NCBI GenBank assembly: GCA_913776885.1
Contig: CAJYQC010000501.1
Coordinates: 1 to 32,005 of the forward strand
Reading direction: 5' to 3'
DNA length: 32,005 nt
Source: an uncultured Variovorax sp.
GTDB lineage: Bacteria; Pseudomonadota; Gammaproteobacteria; Burkholderiales; Burkholderiaceae_C
Part shown: positions 1-7,451 of the stretch, in pieces
Position numbering within the stretch: position 1 is the stretch's first letter
How the letters are laid out: each line of letters starts with the position of its first letter
Program-made: the position numbers and the translations under genes
Notes under the pieces: generated by a model
Databases searched by the model: none
Told to the model about the DNA's origin: nothing
Seen by the model: only the letters and a program-made list of their open reading frames with translations

Positions 1-678
1 GTTCATCACCGCATGCGGCTCGCCCTCGGCGAGCTTGCGGCCGAAGTTGATGACGAGCAGCCGGTCGGCCAACGCCAGCAGGGCATGCACCACGTGCTCG
101 ATCCAGATCATGGTCACGCCCTGGGCCTTGATGCGCTCGAGTTCGTCGACCAGCTGCTTCGCCTCGTGCTCGGTCAGCCCGCCGGCGATCTCGTCGAGCA
201 GCAGCAGGCGTGGCCGGGTCGCGAGTGCGCGCGCCAGTTCGAGCCGCTTGCGGTTGAGCAGGGTGAGGCTGCCGGCCGGCTGGTTGGCATGGGCCATGAG
301 ACCTGTCTGGCCCAGTATCTCGTGCGCGGTCTGCCAGGCCTCGGCTTCGCGCTGCTGCCCGCCGAAGCAGGCCGCGGTCACCAGGTTCTCGAACACGCTC
401 ATGTTGCCGAAGGGCTGCGGCACCTGGTAGCTGCGGCCGATGCCCGCATGGCAGCGCTGGTGCGGCTTGAGCGCGGTGATGTCGCGCCCCCCGTACGCCA
501 CGCGGCCGGCATCCACGCGCACGTCGCCCGAGATCAGGTTGAACAGCGTCGTCTTGCCCGCGCCGTTGGGCCCGAGGATGCCGAGCGTCTCGCCCTGCTG
601 CACCGCCAGCGTGATGTGGTCGGTGACCTGGAGCGCGCCGTAGGCCTTGCTGACGGAATGAAGGGCGAGAAGCGCCAT
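1..678 (-). CDS. Branched-chain amino acid-type (LivG-like) ABC transporter ATP-binding protein, partial
   Basis: This is the cytoplasmic ATPase subunit of a Liv/HAAT-family importer. The 226 visible residues begin at an ATG whose first base is 678, one base past the stop of the upstream binding-protein gene, so the two are probably translated together. Walker A (GPNGAGKT) lies at residues 36-43. A LivG-like signature region (LLNRKRLELARAL) and Walker B (LLLLDEIAGG) follow, then the switch histidine in WIEHVVHAL. The reading frame is open to the left edge, so only the last residues are missing; LivG proteins are usually about 250 residues. The permeases and the second ATPase presumably lie beyond the edge. 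Its place behind aromatic catabolic genes suggests uptake of an aromatic or aliphatic acid rather than an amino acid. The substrate is inference. Confidence 0.93.
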   Translation of the reverse strand, partial: MALLALHSVSKAYGALQVTDHITLAVQQGETLGILGPNGAGKTTLFNLISGDVRVDAGRVAYGGRDITALKPHQRCHAGIGRSYQVPQPFGNMSVFENLVTAACFGGQQREAEAWQTAHEILGQTGLMAHANQPAGSLTLLNRKRLELARALATRPRLLLLDEIAGGLTEHEAKQLVDELERIKAQGVTMIWIEHVVHALLALADRLLVINFGRKLAEGEPHAVMN

Positions 679-679
679 C

Positions 680-1933
680 TCAGAGCAGCTTCAGCGTCCC
701 GGCGGTCGGGATGTTCTTCGCCATGTCGTCGTTGACGATGGTCAGCTCGACCTTGTACTTGCTGCCCTTGTTCCACTGTCCCAGCACGAGCGGCGTCTTG
801 CTCACGTTCTTCATCGGACCCGGGCCGCCCCATTTCACCGGGCCCACCACCGAATCGATGGCGGTCGCCGCCACCGCATCGCGCACGTCCGCCGGCTTGA
901 GCGACGCGGCGCGCGACAGGGCGCTCGACGCCACCTCGAAAAGCGCATGCGCGAAGCCGATGGGCTGCGTCCACTGCTTCTTCGTGCCCGCTTCGTAGGC
1001 CTCGGCCAGCGCCTTGGCGCTTTGCCGCGTCAGGCTGGACGTGTACGGATGCGAGGGGCTCCACCACACTTCCGTGCTCAGGCCGTGGCCGAGATCGCCC
1101 AGCGCCTCGATGGCGCCCGGGAACAGCAGCGCCTTGCCCAGCGTGATGACCTTGGGCGTGAAGCCCTGCTGCTTCGCCTGGGTCAGGAAGGTCTTGGCGT
1201 CGGGCGGAATCACCACGCCCGTGACGATCTCCACGCCGTCTCGCTTGAAGGCCGCGATCTGCGCCGAGAAGTCCTGCGTGCCGTTCTGGAAGCGGCCCGG
1301 ATCGGTGAGCGTGAAGCCCATCTGCGCGAGCGGCTTCGCAAAGCCGAGCTCCTTGTCGCCCCAGGCATTGCCGTCGCCGTCGTTGGGAAACAGCCCGCCC
1401 ACCTTCTTGTTGGTGGCCACCGTCTTCCAGCCGCTGGTGTAGGTGCCGATGACGTCCTCCAGGCCCCAGAACAGGTGGTACGTCCAGTTGAAGCCCTTGG
1501 CCGGATCGCCCTTGCGGCCGAAGAACCACGGCTGCCACGGCACCACCGTCGACACGCAGGGCACCTCGTTGAGTTCGCAGGCATCGCACACCGGATTGGC
1601 CGTCTCGGGCGTGCCGGCGGTCAGCACCAGCGCGACCTTGTCCTTAAGGATCAGGTCGTTCGCGACCTCGCCCGCCCGGTTGGGGTTGGACTGGCTGTCC
1701 TTCAGAACGATCTGCACGGCGTACTTCCTGCCACCCACGCTGATGCCCTCCTTGAACGCCGTCTTCATCTGCTCGATGACCCACTTGTCGGCCTCGCCGA
1801 AGGGTGCGAGCGGACCGGTCTGTGGCGACACGTAGCCGATCTTCAGCGTATCGGCCGCGAAAACCAGCGGGCTCGCGCCCGCCGCCACGAGCGCGGCGCC
1901 GGCATGGGTGAACTGTCTGCGATTGAGGTTCAT
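680..1933 (-). CDS. ABC transporter substrate-binding protein (Peripla_BP_6, Liv-type)
   Basis: This 417-residue periplasmic binding protein would deliver ligand to the Liv-type importer encoded just downstream. The N-terminus has a twin-arginine pattern (NRRQF, residues 4-8), then a hydrophobic stretch and a likely cleavage after VFA near residue 26, so Tat export of a folded protein is likely. The mature part opens with KIGYVSPQTGPLAPFGE, typical of leucine-binding-protein-like folds, and the length is normal for the family. The start overlaps the stop of the maleylacetate reductase gene by four bases (ATGA). That coupling places the transporter in the hydroquinone catabolic operon. In this family such proteins often bind aromatic acids, but nothing in the sequence fixes the ligand. 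Confidence 0.93.
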   Translation of the reverse strand: MNLNRRQFTHAGAALVAAGASPLVFAADTLKIGYVSPQTGPLAPFGEADKWVIEQMKTAFKEGISVGGRKYAVQIVLKDSQSNPNRAGEVANDLILKDKVALVLTAGTPETANPVCDACELNEVPCVSTVVPWQPWFFGRKGDPAKGFNWTYHLFWGLEDVIGTYTSGWKTVATNKKVGGLFPNDGDGNAWGDKELGFAKPLAQMGFTLTDPGRFQNGTQDFSAQIAAFKRDGVEIVTGVVIPPDAKTFLTQAKQQGFTPKVITLGKALLFPGAIEALGDLGHGLSTEVWWSPSHPYTSSLTRQSAKALAEAYEAGTKKQWTQPIGFAHALFEVASSALSRAASLKPADVRDAVAATAIDSVVGPVKWGGPGPMKNVSKTPLVLGQWNKGSKYKVELTIVNDDMAKNIPTAGTLKLL

Positions 1934-3048
1934 GGCTGTCTGCCTGTCGTTGAGTGTGCGAACGGGAATGCGGGCTCGACCGGCGGCGCGCCGGCCCAGG
2001 CGCGCTGCAGCAGTGCTCGGATGGCGTCGCGCTGCGCGGGGCCGAAAGGCTGCGGATTCCAGTACGGGTTCTGCACCGCGATGTCGGCTGCGCGATCAAT
2101 GTCGTCTTCCTTCATGCCGATGTCGCGCAGCGCGATCGGTGCGCCGTTGGCGCGGGCCAGGTCCTGGACGCCCTGCGCGGCGGCCGGCGTGCGCAGCGCA
2201 CGGGCGATGCGCGCCATCGCCTGTGGTGCCGCCGCGGCGTTGAACGCCAGCGCATGCGGCAGCACGACCGTGTGCACCTGCGCGTGCGGCAGGTTGAAGC
2301 TGCCGCCCAGCGTGTGGCACAGCTTGTGGTGCAGCGCCATGCCGACGCTGCCCAGCACGCTGCCGCAGAGCCAGGCGCCATAGAGCGCGTCGCTGCGCGC
2401 GTCGATGTCGTCGGCGCGCACGCCGATGGCCGGCAGCGCGCGCGCCAGCGCGGCAATGCCCTCCTCGGCCATCAGGTCCATCACCGGGTTGCCGTCGCGC
2501 GCATAGAGCCCTTCGGCCGCATGCGCGATGGCGTTGATGCCGCTGGTCACGCTCAGGTCCACCGGCAGCGTGCGTGAGAGTTCGGGGTCGTAGATCACGG
2601 TGCGCGGCAGCACGCGGGGGTCGCTGCCGGTCTTCTTCAGGCCCTGCTCGGTGAGCCCGTAGATCGGCGTCATCTCGCTGCCCGCGTAGGTGGTCGGGAT
2701 CGCCACGATCGGCAGGCCCGAATCGAGCGCGATGGCCTTGCCCAGCCCCGTGGTGGAGCCGCCGCCTATCGCCACGGCACAGTCCGCATCGAGCCGCTGC
2801 GCCTGGGCACGCGCCTCGCGGGCCGTGTCGATCGGAACGTGCATCACCGCGCGGTCGAACACGCCCGCCGCATGGGCGCCGAGCATGTCGGCGACGCGCT
2901 CGGCCTGGCCGCGCTGCTCGGGCGTGCAGAGCACCAGCGCCCGGCGCGCGCCCAAGGCGTCGATCTCCCTGGCCAGGTGCTGCAGCGCGCCCACGCCGAA
3001 GACGACGCGCTGCGCACGGCTCGTATGGATGAAGTCGCGGGTGCGCAT
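1930..3048 (-). CDS. Maleylacetate reductase (iron-type alcohol dehydrogenase superfamily)
   Basis: This cytoplasmic enzyme reduces maleylacetate to 3-oxoadipate with NAD(P)H, the last step before the central beta-ketoadipate route. It has 372 residues, slightly longer than the usual 350-360. The nucleotide-binding GGGST lies at residues 95-99, followed by PTTYAGSEMT at 118-127. The histidine-rich region of the family is present as HHKLCH (240-245) and LPHAQVH (253-259). These match maleylacetate reductases better than general iron alcohol dehydrogenases. It starts seven bases after the stop of the upstream tctC-like gene and overlaps the next gene by four bases. The hydroquinone dioxygenase and aldehyde dehydrogenase in the same operon supply the substrate logically. 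An alternative role on chlorinated maleylacetates cannot be excluded. Confidence 0.9.
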   Translation of the reverse strand: MRTRDFIHTSRAQRVVFGVGALQHLAREIDALGARRALVLCTPEQRGQAERVADMLGAHAAGVFDRAVMHVPIDTAREARAQAQRLDADCAVAIGGGSTTGLGKAIALDSGLPIVAIPTTYAGSEMTPIYGLTEQGLKKTGSDPRVLPRTVIYDPELSRTLPVDLSVTSGINAIAHAAEGLYARDGNPVMDLMAEEGIAALARALPAIGVRADDIDARSDALYGAWLCGSVLGSVGMALHHKLCHTLGGSFNLPHAQVHTVVLPHALAFNAAAAPQAMARIARALRTPAAAQGVQDLARANGAPIALRDIGMKEDDIDRAADIAVQNPYWNPQPFGPAQRDAIRALLQRAWAGAPPVEPAFPFAHSTTGRQP

Positions 3049-3055
3049 CGCTCGC

Positions 3056-4033
3056 CTATTCGAGGCTGAGCTGGCGCTCGCGCACCAGCCGCGTCCACTT
3101 GTCCTGCTCGAGCTTGAGCCGGGCTGCGAACTCCTCGGGCGTGTTGGCGATGCCGACCAGGCCCTGCTCCTGCAGGCGCGCAGCGAAGGCGGGGTCGGCG
3201 ACGATCTTGCGGATCTCCGCGTGCATCCGCTCGACGATCGGCCGCGGTGTGCCGGCCGGCGCCAGCATGCCGACCCAGGAGTTCACCTCGAAGCCGGGGT
3301 AGCCGCTCTGCGCCACCGTCGGCACGTCGGCATAGGCACTCACGCGGCGGGCGCCGGTCTGCGCCAGCGCACGGAGCTTGCCGGCCTTGACGTGGGGCTG
3401 CGCGAGCACCGCGGACAGGAACATCATCTCGACCTGGCCGCCGAGCAGATCCTGCTGGGCCGGGCCGCCGCCGCGGTAGGGAATGTGCGTGACGAAGGTG
3501 CCGGTCTCGGCCTTGAAGTACTCGGCGGTCAGGTGGTTGCTGGACCCCGGCCCTACGCTCGCGTAGTTGAAGCGGCCGGGCTGCGATTTCAGCAGGCTGA
3601 CGAAGCTCTTGAGGTCCTGCGCCGGCACCTTGGGATTCACCACCAGCACCAGCGGATTGCTCGCGATCTGCGTGACGGGGACCAGGTCCTTCGCGACGTC
3701 GAAGCCGAGCTTGGGGTACACCAGCGGATAGGTCGCATAGCTGTCGAACACCCTCAGCAGCGTGTAGCCATCGGGCGCGGCGCGGGCGACCTCCATCGAG
3801 CCGACAGTGCCGCCGGCGCCGCCCCGGTTGTCGATGATCACGGTCTGGCCCAGCGCCGCCTGCAGCCGCGGCTGGATCTGCCGCGCCACGTTGTCCACGA
3901 TGCCGCCGGGCGGGAAGGCCACCACCACGCGCACCGGCTTGCTCGGCCAGGCCGAGGTCTGGGACTGCGCGGGCATCGATGCCGCGAGAAGGAGTGCGCA
4001 GGCGGCCAGACCGCGCGCGAGGATCGAGTGCAT
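3056..4033 (-). CDS. Tripartite tricarboxylate transporter (TctC/Bug) family substrate-binding protein
   Basis: This 325-residue periplasmic protein belongs to the Bug/TctC family, which is greatly expanded in Burkholderiales. I chose the ATG at 4033 rather than the longer open frame because it follows a good ribosome site (AGGAGA, about eight bases upstream). It also starts a clean signal peptide of about 25 residues ending SMPAQSQ. The mature protein begins WPSKPVRVVVAFPPGG and carries IIDNRGGAGG and a DGYTLL segment, all typical of the family. No TctA/TctB membrane genes are visible nearby, as is usual for orphan Bug proteins. It lies between the aldehyde dehydrogenase (17-base gap) and maleylacetate reductase genes, so it probably binds the aromatic substrate or an intermediate. 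The ligand is unknown. Confidence 0.93.
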   Translation of the reverse strand: MHSILARGLAACALLLAASMPAQSQTSAWPSKPVRVVVAFPPGGIVDNVARQIQPRLQAALGQTVIIDNRGGAGGTVGSMEVARAAPDGYTLLRVFDSYATYPLVYPKLGFDVAKDLVPVTQIASNPLVLVVNPKVPAQDLKSFVSLLKSQPGRFNYASVGPGSSNHLTAEYFKAETGTFVTHIPYRGGGPAQQDLLGGQVEMMFLSAVLAQPHVKAGKLRALAQTGARRVSAYADVPTVAQSGYPGFEVNSWVGMLAPAGTPRPIVERMHAEIRKIVADPAFAARLQEQGLVGIANTPEEFAARLKLEQDKWTRLVRERQLSLE

Positions 4034-4050
4034 GAGGGTTATCTCCTGGG

Positions 4051-5529
4051 TCAGCGTTTGAAATGCGGGGGAATCTGCGCATCGACGTTCACCCAGACGC
4101 TCTTGACGTGTGTGTACTCGCGCATCGCGTCGAAGCCCATCTCGCGGCCGTAGCCGCTCTGGCCCACGCCGCCGAACGGCGAGCCCGGGTTGACGCGCTT
4201 GTAGCTGTTGATCCAGACCATGCCTGCGTGCAGATCGCGCGCCATCCTGTGGGCGCGCTGCAAGTTGCCCGTCCACAGTCCGCTGCCCAGCCCGTAGTCC
4301 GTGCCGTTGGCGATTTCCATCGCTTCGGCGTCGTCCTTGAAGGTCAGCACCGTCACGAACGGGCCGAACACCTCCTCCTGCGCCACGCGGTCACGGTAGG
4401 AGCGCGCGCGCACGATCGTCGGCTCCACGTAGCAGCCGCGCGCCAGTTCGCCGCCGGGTGCCCTGCCGCCGGCGAGCACCTCGCCGCCCTGCTCGCGCGC
4501 GAGGTCCACATACGCCAGGACACGGTCGCGGTGCAGCGCACTCGTGAGCGGGCCCATCTCGGTCTCGGGGTCGAGCGGGTTGCCCAGCCGGATCGACTGC
4601 GCGAGCGCAATGAACTTGTCGAGAAAGGCATCGGCGATCTTCTCGTGCAGCACCAGCCGCGAGCCGGCGATGCAGGCCTGCCCCTGGTTGTGGAAGATGG
4701 CCCAGGCGCTGCCGTTGACGGCGGCCGGCAGAAACGCGTCCTCGAACACGATGTTCGGGCCCTTGCCGCCCAGTTCGAGCTGCACCTTCTTCAGGTTCGC
4801 GGCGCTCGCCTGCACCACGCGGCGCCCGGTGGCCGTGCTGCCCGTGAACGCCACCTTGGCGATGCCCGGGTGTTCGGCGATGTACTGCCCCACCTCGCTG
4901 CCCAGGCCCGGGACCATGTTGACCACGCCGTCGGGCAGCCCCGCCTCCTGCATCAGCTCGGCGATGCGCAGCGAGCTCAGCGGCGTGATCTCTGAGGGCT
5001 TCATGACGATGCAGTTGCCTGCCGCCAGCGCCGGCGCCATCTTCCAGCTCGTGAACATCAGCGGGAAGTTCCACGGCACGATCTGGCCCACCACGCCCAA
5101 CGGCTCGCGCAGCGTGTAGTTGAGAAAGCCGGCCTCCACCGGAATGGTCTCGCCCTGGAACTTGTCGGCCATGCCGCCGAAGTAGCGGAAGCACGCCGCC
5201 GTGCGCGGCACGTCGAGCGCGCGCGAGTCGCGGATCGGATGGCCGGTGTCCAGCGATTCGAGCTGCGCCAGCGCCTCGGCGTCGGCCTCGATCAGGTCGG
5301 CGAGCCTGAGCAGGATGCGGCCGCGGTCGGCCGCGGCCATGCGGCTCCAGGCCGGGAAGGCGCGGTTCGCGGCGGCCACCGCCTTGTCGACATCGGCCTT
5401 GCCGGCCAGCGCCACCGCGGCGATGGGCGTGTTGTCATGCGGATTGATCGAGGCGAGGGTTTCGCCGGATTCGGCGTCGACGAAGCGGCCGTCGATGAAA
5501 AGCTGGTGGCGGATGGAGGCTGCGGGCAT
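4051..5529 (-). CDS. Aldehyde dehydrogenase, probable 4-hydroxymuconic semialdehyde dehydrogenase
   Basis: This NAD(P)-dependent aldehyde dehydrogenase has 492 residues from the ATG at 5529. That start is preferred over an in-frame upstream extension of 36 residues because it follows AGGAACACCC and because the extension is encoded by hairpin-rich intergenic sequence. Visible catalytic features are VPWNFPLM with Asn154, LELGGKGPN with Glu252, and GQACIAGS with the nucleophile Cys286. Given its position directly behind the two hydroquinone dioxygenase subunits and two genes before maleylacetate reductase, the expected reaction is oxidation of 4-hydroxymuconic semialdehyde to maleylacetate. Family membership is certain. 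The substrate is inferred from context, since betaine aldehyde and aminomuconic semialdehyde dehydrogenases have the same motifs. Confidence 0.88.
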   Translation of the reverse strand: MPAASIRHQLFIDGRFVDAESGETLASINPHDNTPIAAVALAGKADVDKAVAAANRAFPAWSRMAAADRGRILLRLADLIEADAEALAQLESLDTGHPIRDSRALDVPRTAACFRYFGGMADKFQGETIPVEAGFLNYTLREPLGVVGQIVPWNFPLMFTSWKMAPALAAGNCIVMKPSEITPLSSLRIAELMQEAGLPDGVVNMVPGLGSEVGQYIAEHPGIAKVAFTGSTATGRRVVQASAANLKKVQLELGGKGPNIVFEDAFLPAAVNGSAWAIFHNQGQACIAGSRLVLHEKIADAFLDKFIALAQSIRLGNPLDPETEMGPLTSALHRDRVLAYVDLAREQGGEVLAGGRAPGGELARGCYVEPTIVRARSYRDRVAQEEVFGPFVTVLTFKDDAEAMEIANGTDYGLGSGLWTGNLQRAHRMARDLHAGMVWINSYKRVNPGSPFGGVGQSGYGREMGFDAMREYTHVKSVWVNVDAQIPPHFKR

Positions 5530-5541
5530 GGGTGTTCCTGT

Positions 5542-5631
5542 CCCTCCCCACCGGGGAGGGCTGAAGTCGGGGGATGTCACGTGGGGCGCGGACCCGTCGG
5601 TCCCGCCCGGCTCCCCCGCGACAAGGGGAGC
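5542..5631. repeat. Intercistronic hairpin cluster (REP-like)
   Basis: Three perfect inverted repeats fill the gap between the large dioxygenase subunit and the aldehyde dehydrogenase. They are CCCTCCCC-ACC-GGGGAGGG at 5542-5560, GGACC-CGTC-GGTCC at 5590-5603, and GCTCCCC with an 8-base loop and GGGGAGC at 5610-5631. Their form resembles dispersed intergenic elements common in Comamonadaceae (recollection, not searched). They could stabilise or terminate the upstream message. There is no following U-run, so simple intrinsic termination is less likely. Confidence 0.6.
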
Positions 5632-5640
5632 GAGCAACGC

Positions 5641-6648
5641 TCAGAATTTGACCGGGATCTCCGGTGACTCGCCCTTCTGGATCTCGTAGACCAGCGTCGG
5701 CGAACCGTTCTCCCAGACCAGCAGCATCGAGCGCTTGGGGCTGTAGCCCTGGTGGCGGCAGTACGCCGGCATGGCGGACATGTCGCCTGCCTTCATGATC
5801 ACGCGGGCCATCGGCTTGCCGGTGTTCTTGTCGGCGCAGTCCCAGTGGATCTCGTCGGTCATCTGGAAGAACCACTCGACGCGGTCGTTGCCGTGGATGA
5901 TCGGCAGGATGTGCTCCTCGGTGGTCGGGCACATGAAGCTGTGCTTCACCACCGACGTGAAGCTGGGGTTCCACGTCACCTGCGAGCGGCTCAGGAAGCC
6001 GAACAGGTTGAACGCGTGCACGTCGTTCTCGAAGCCGGGCTCCGGGTGGAGTTCCGGCTGTTCCTGCGGCACGTCGGCGAACGCCCGGTTGACGGGCGCG
6101 CCGCTGGCATCGCTGCGCAGGTCCAGATCGCCCTTGAGCCCGACGCAGCGCGTCGCGAGTTCACGCGCGCGCGTGATCTTGGCCGTGTTGTAGCCATTCT
6201 TCGGGCCGTAGGGCGAGCCGGTCTCCTGGGGCGCCGCGAACGGGTCGAAGGTCTCGTTGGTCCAGTCGTCGAGCATCGCCTCGAAGGTGGCGCGGATCTG
6301 CGCCGTCGGAAAATTCTCGAGCAGGTCGATGCCCGCTTCCTTCATCGTGCCGTTGAAGCTGCCGGCGTACAGGTCGACGGACTGGTAGTGGTTGACCGTG
6401 CCGAACACATGGTCGAAGTTCACCCAGCCATAGAAGAAGCCCCAGGCCACGTCGCGCATCAGCGCCCGCAGGTAGTTGCCGGCGTCCATGGTGTGGCTCA
6501 TCGGCCGGCCGTCGCGTGTCTTCCAGGTGATGTGGACGAAGTATTCGTCGCGCCGGAAATTGAAGTTGCCGAGCGAGAAGTCCTTGTAGCCGAGCGATGC
6601 GTTCGGCTGCGATGCGATGACGCTGGCGAGTTCTGCGGGTGCGTTCAT
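5641..6648 (-). CDS. hqdB: Hydroquinone 1,2-dioxygenase, large (catalytic) subunit, type II
   Basis: This 335-residue cupin-type protein matches in size (about 38 kDa) the large subunit of two-subunit hydroquinone dioxygenases (HapD, PnpD, HqdB). These cleave hydroquinone to 4-hydroxymuconic semialdehyde with Fe(II). As I recall, the iron ligands in the PnpCD structure are His256, Asn258, Glu262 and His303. This protein has the same spacing four residues earlier: His252, Asn254 and Glu258 in HGNDRVE, and His299 in CRHQGYSP. That is the strongest evidence for the call. Public databases often label such proteins hydroxyquinol 1,2-dioxygenase, which is a different, intradiol family. The partner gene lies 139 bases upstream. 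The symbol follows the Sphingomonas naming; hapD or pnpD would be equivalent. Confidence 0.88.
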   Translation of the reverse strand: MNAPAELASVIASQPNASLGYKDFSLGNFNFRRDEYFVHITWKTRDGRPMSHTMDAGNYLRALMRDVAWGFFYGWVNFDHVFGTVNHYQSVDLYAGSFNGTMKEAGIDLLENFPTAQIRATFEAMLDDWTNETFDPFAAPQETGSPYGPKNGYNTAKITRARELATRCVGLKGDLDLRSDASGAPVNRAFADVPQEQPELHPEPGFENDVHAFNLFGFLSRSQVTWNPSFTSVVKHSFMCPTTEEHILPIIHGNDRVEWFFQMTDEIHWDCADKNTGKPMARVIMKAGDMSAMPAYCRHQGYSPKRSMLLVWENGSPTLVYEIQKGESPEIPVKF

Positions 6649-6706
6649 GGTGTTGTCCTTGTCTGGTCTGAGCCGGCGGCCTGCATCCTTCGTGGAACAC
6701 CGCCGA

Positions 6707-6747
6707 CCCGGCGCTGCCGGGCCTCGGGTGTGGCCCCCGGCAGGGGG
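6707..6747. repeat. Hairpin pair between the two dioxygenase subunit genes
   Basis: The 139-base spacer between the small- and large-subunit genes contains CCCGGC-GCT-GCCGGG (6707-6721) and CCCCC-GGCA-GGGGG (6734-6747). A conserved-looking tail, about 6748-6780, contains GCGTAGCGACACGGAGTGCG. I associate this tail with a dispersed intergenic element in Variovorax and Acidovorax, but I could not search for copies. In a transcript the hairpins would form strong secondary structure between two genes whose products are needed in equal amounts. Confidence 0.55.
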
Positions 6748-6787
6748 TTGGCGTAGCGACACGGAGTGCGCGAAGCCTGGCGGCGAG

Positions 6788-7300
6788 TCAATGGGTCTGG
6801 CAGATGTCGGCCCACTTCTCGACCGAGAGTTCTCCCTTGCAGGTCTGCAGCACGATGACGCCCGGCTCGCCGGGGCTGCGGAACTGGTAGGCCGTGTTCT
6901 TGGGCAGGAGGCCCTGGTGGCCCCGCGAGAGCTTCATCCAGCCCATCTTCCTGCCTGCCGGCTCGCCCTGGACCAGGACGGCGCCGTTGCGGTCGGCGTC
7001 CTTCACGCGCTGCGCCGGGTCGAGCTGGACCAGGTGCACCTCGACCTCGCCGTCCATCACCAGGGCGAACTCGTCGTGCGCGCAGGTGTACCAGGGCGAG
7101 GTGCCTTCGGCGCGCAGCGTCTCGAGCACGTAGATCTGGTTCTGGCCGAAGACGACCTTCTCGTAGGGCGCGCTGTGGCTCGCGATCTCGAAGCAATTGG
7201 AGAAGGCATAGTGGCGAACGTCATCGGCGATGGGCTCGACGCGGCCTTTTTCGAACTGCCTGAGCGAGCCGAACTTCGTCTGGTAAGCGACTTGCGTCAT
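6788..7300 (-). CDS. hqdA: Hydroquinone 1,2-dioxygenase, small subunit, type II
   Basis: This 170-residue protein (about 19 kDa) fits the small subunit (HapC, PnpC, HqdA) of two-subunit hydroquinone dioxygenases, which pairs with the catalytic large subunit encoded next. The sequence reads as a single cupin-like domain: the segment YTCAHDEFALVMDGEVEVHL (residues about 71-90) resembles a cupin motif, and GLLPKNTAYQFRSPG resembles a second strand region. GGAG nine bases upstream supports the ATG at 7300. It is the first structural gene after the LysR regulator. Assignment rests on size, pairing with the large subunit and pathway context. The small subunit has no known metal ligands of its own. 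Confidence 0.85.
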   Translation of the reverse strand: MTQVAYQTKFGSLRQFEKGRVEPIADDVRHYAFSNCFEIASHSAPYEKVVFGQNQIYVLETLRAEGTSPWYTCAHDEFALVMDGEVEVHLVQLDPAQRVKDADRNGAVLVQGEPAGRKMGWMKLSRGHQGLLPKNTAYQFRSPGEPGVIVLQTCKGELSVEKWADICQTH

Positions 7301-7382
7301 GAGGTGTGTCTCCGTGGCCTTGGGCCCATGGGTGTGCGATGGGCTGGACTCTAAGAGCCGCGTTGGCCTCGCGGTAGACCCT

Positions 7383-7399
7383 CAATGCAGATCGCATTG
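7383..7399. promoter_or_regulatory. Candidate LysR operator upstream of hqdA
   Basis: A perfect 6-5-6 inverted repeat, CAATGC-AGATC-GCATTG, lies 83-99 bases upstream of the hqdA start, in the 151-base gap after the LysR gene. Its position and ATGC-N5-GCAT core suit a LysR-type activator binding site, although it does not follow the exact T-N11-A form. I could not assign convincing -35/-10 elements downstream of it. Confidence 0.5.
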
Positions 7400-7423
7400 T
7401 TCGCGAAATCCGGTCAATCGGCG

Positions 7424-7433
7424 GGGTTAACCC
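7424..7433. promoter_or_regulatory. Short palindrome GGGTTAACCC after the LysR gene
   Basis: GGGTTAACCC is a perfect palindrome inside a slightly longer imperfect dyad (GCGGG...CCCGC, 7421-7435), about 20 bases after the LysR stop. It could be a second operator half or a weak terminator stem with no U-run. Evidence is only the symmetry and location. Confidence 0.3.
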
Positions 7434-7451
7434 GCAAGCCGGTCTGCTGCA

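Noticed and set aside
5530-5637. 36-residue extension of the aldehyde dehydrogenase
   Set aside because: It would be encoded by the triple-hairpin intergenic element. The ATG at 5529 has its own ribosome site and gives normal length.
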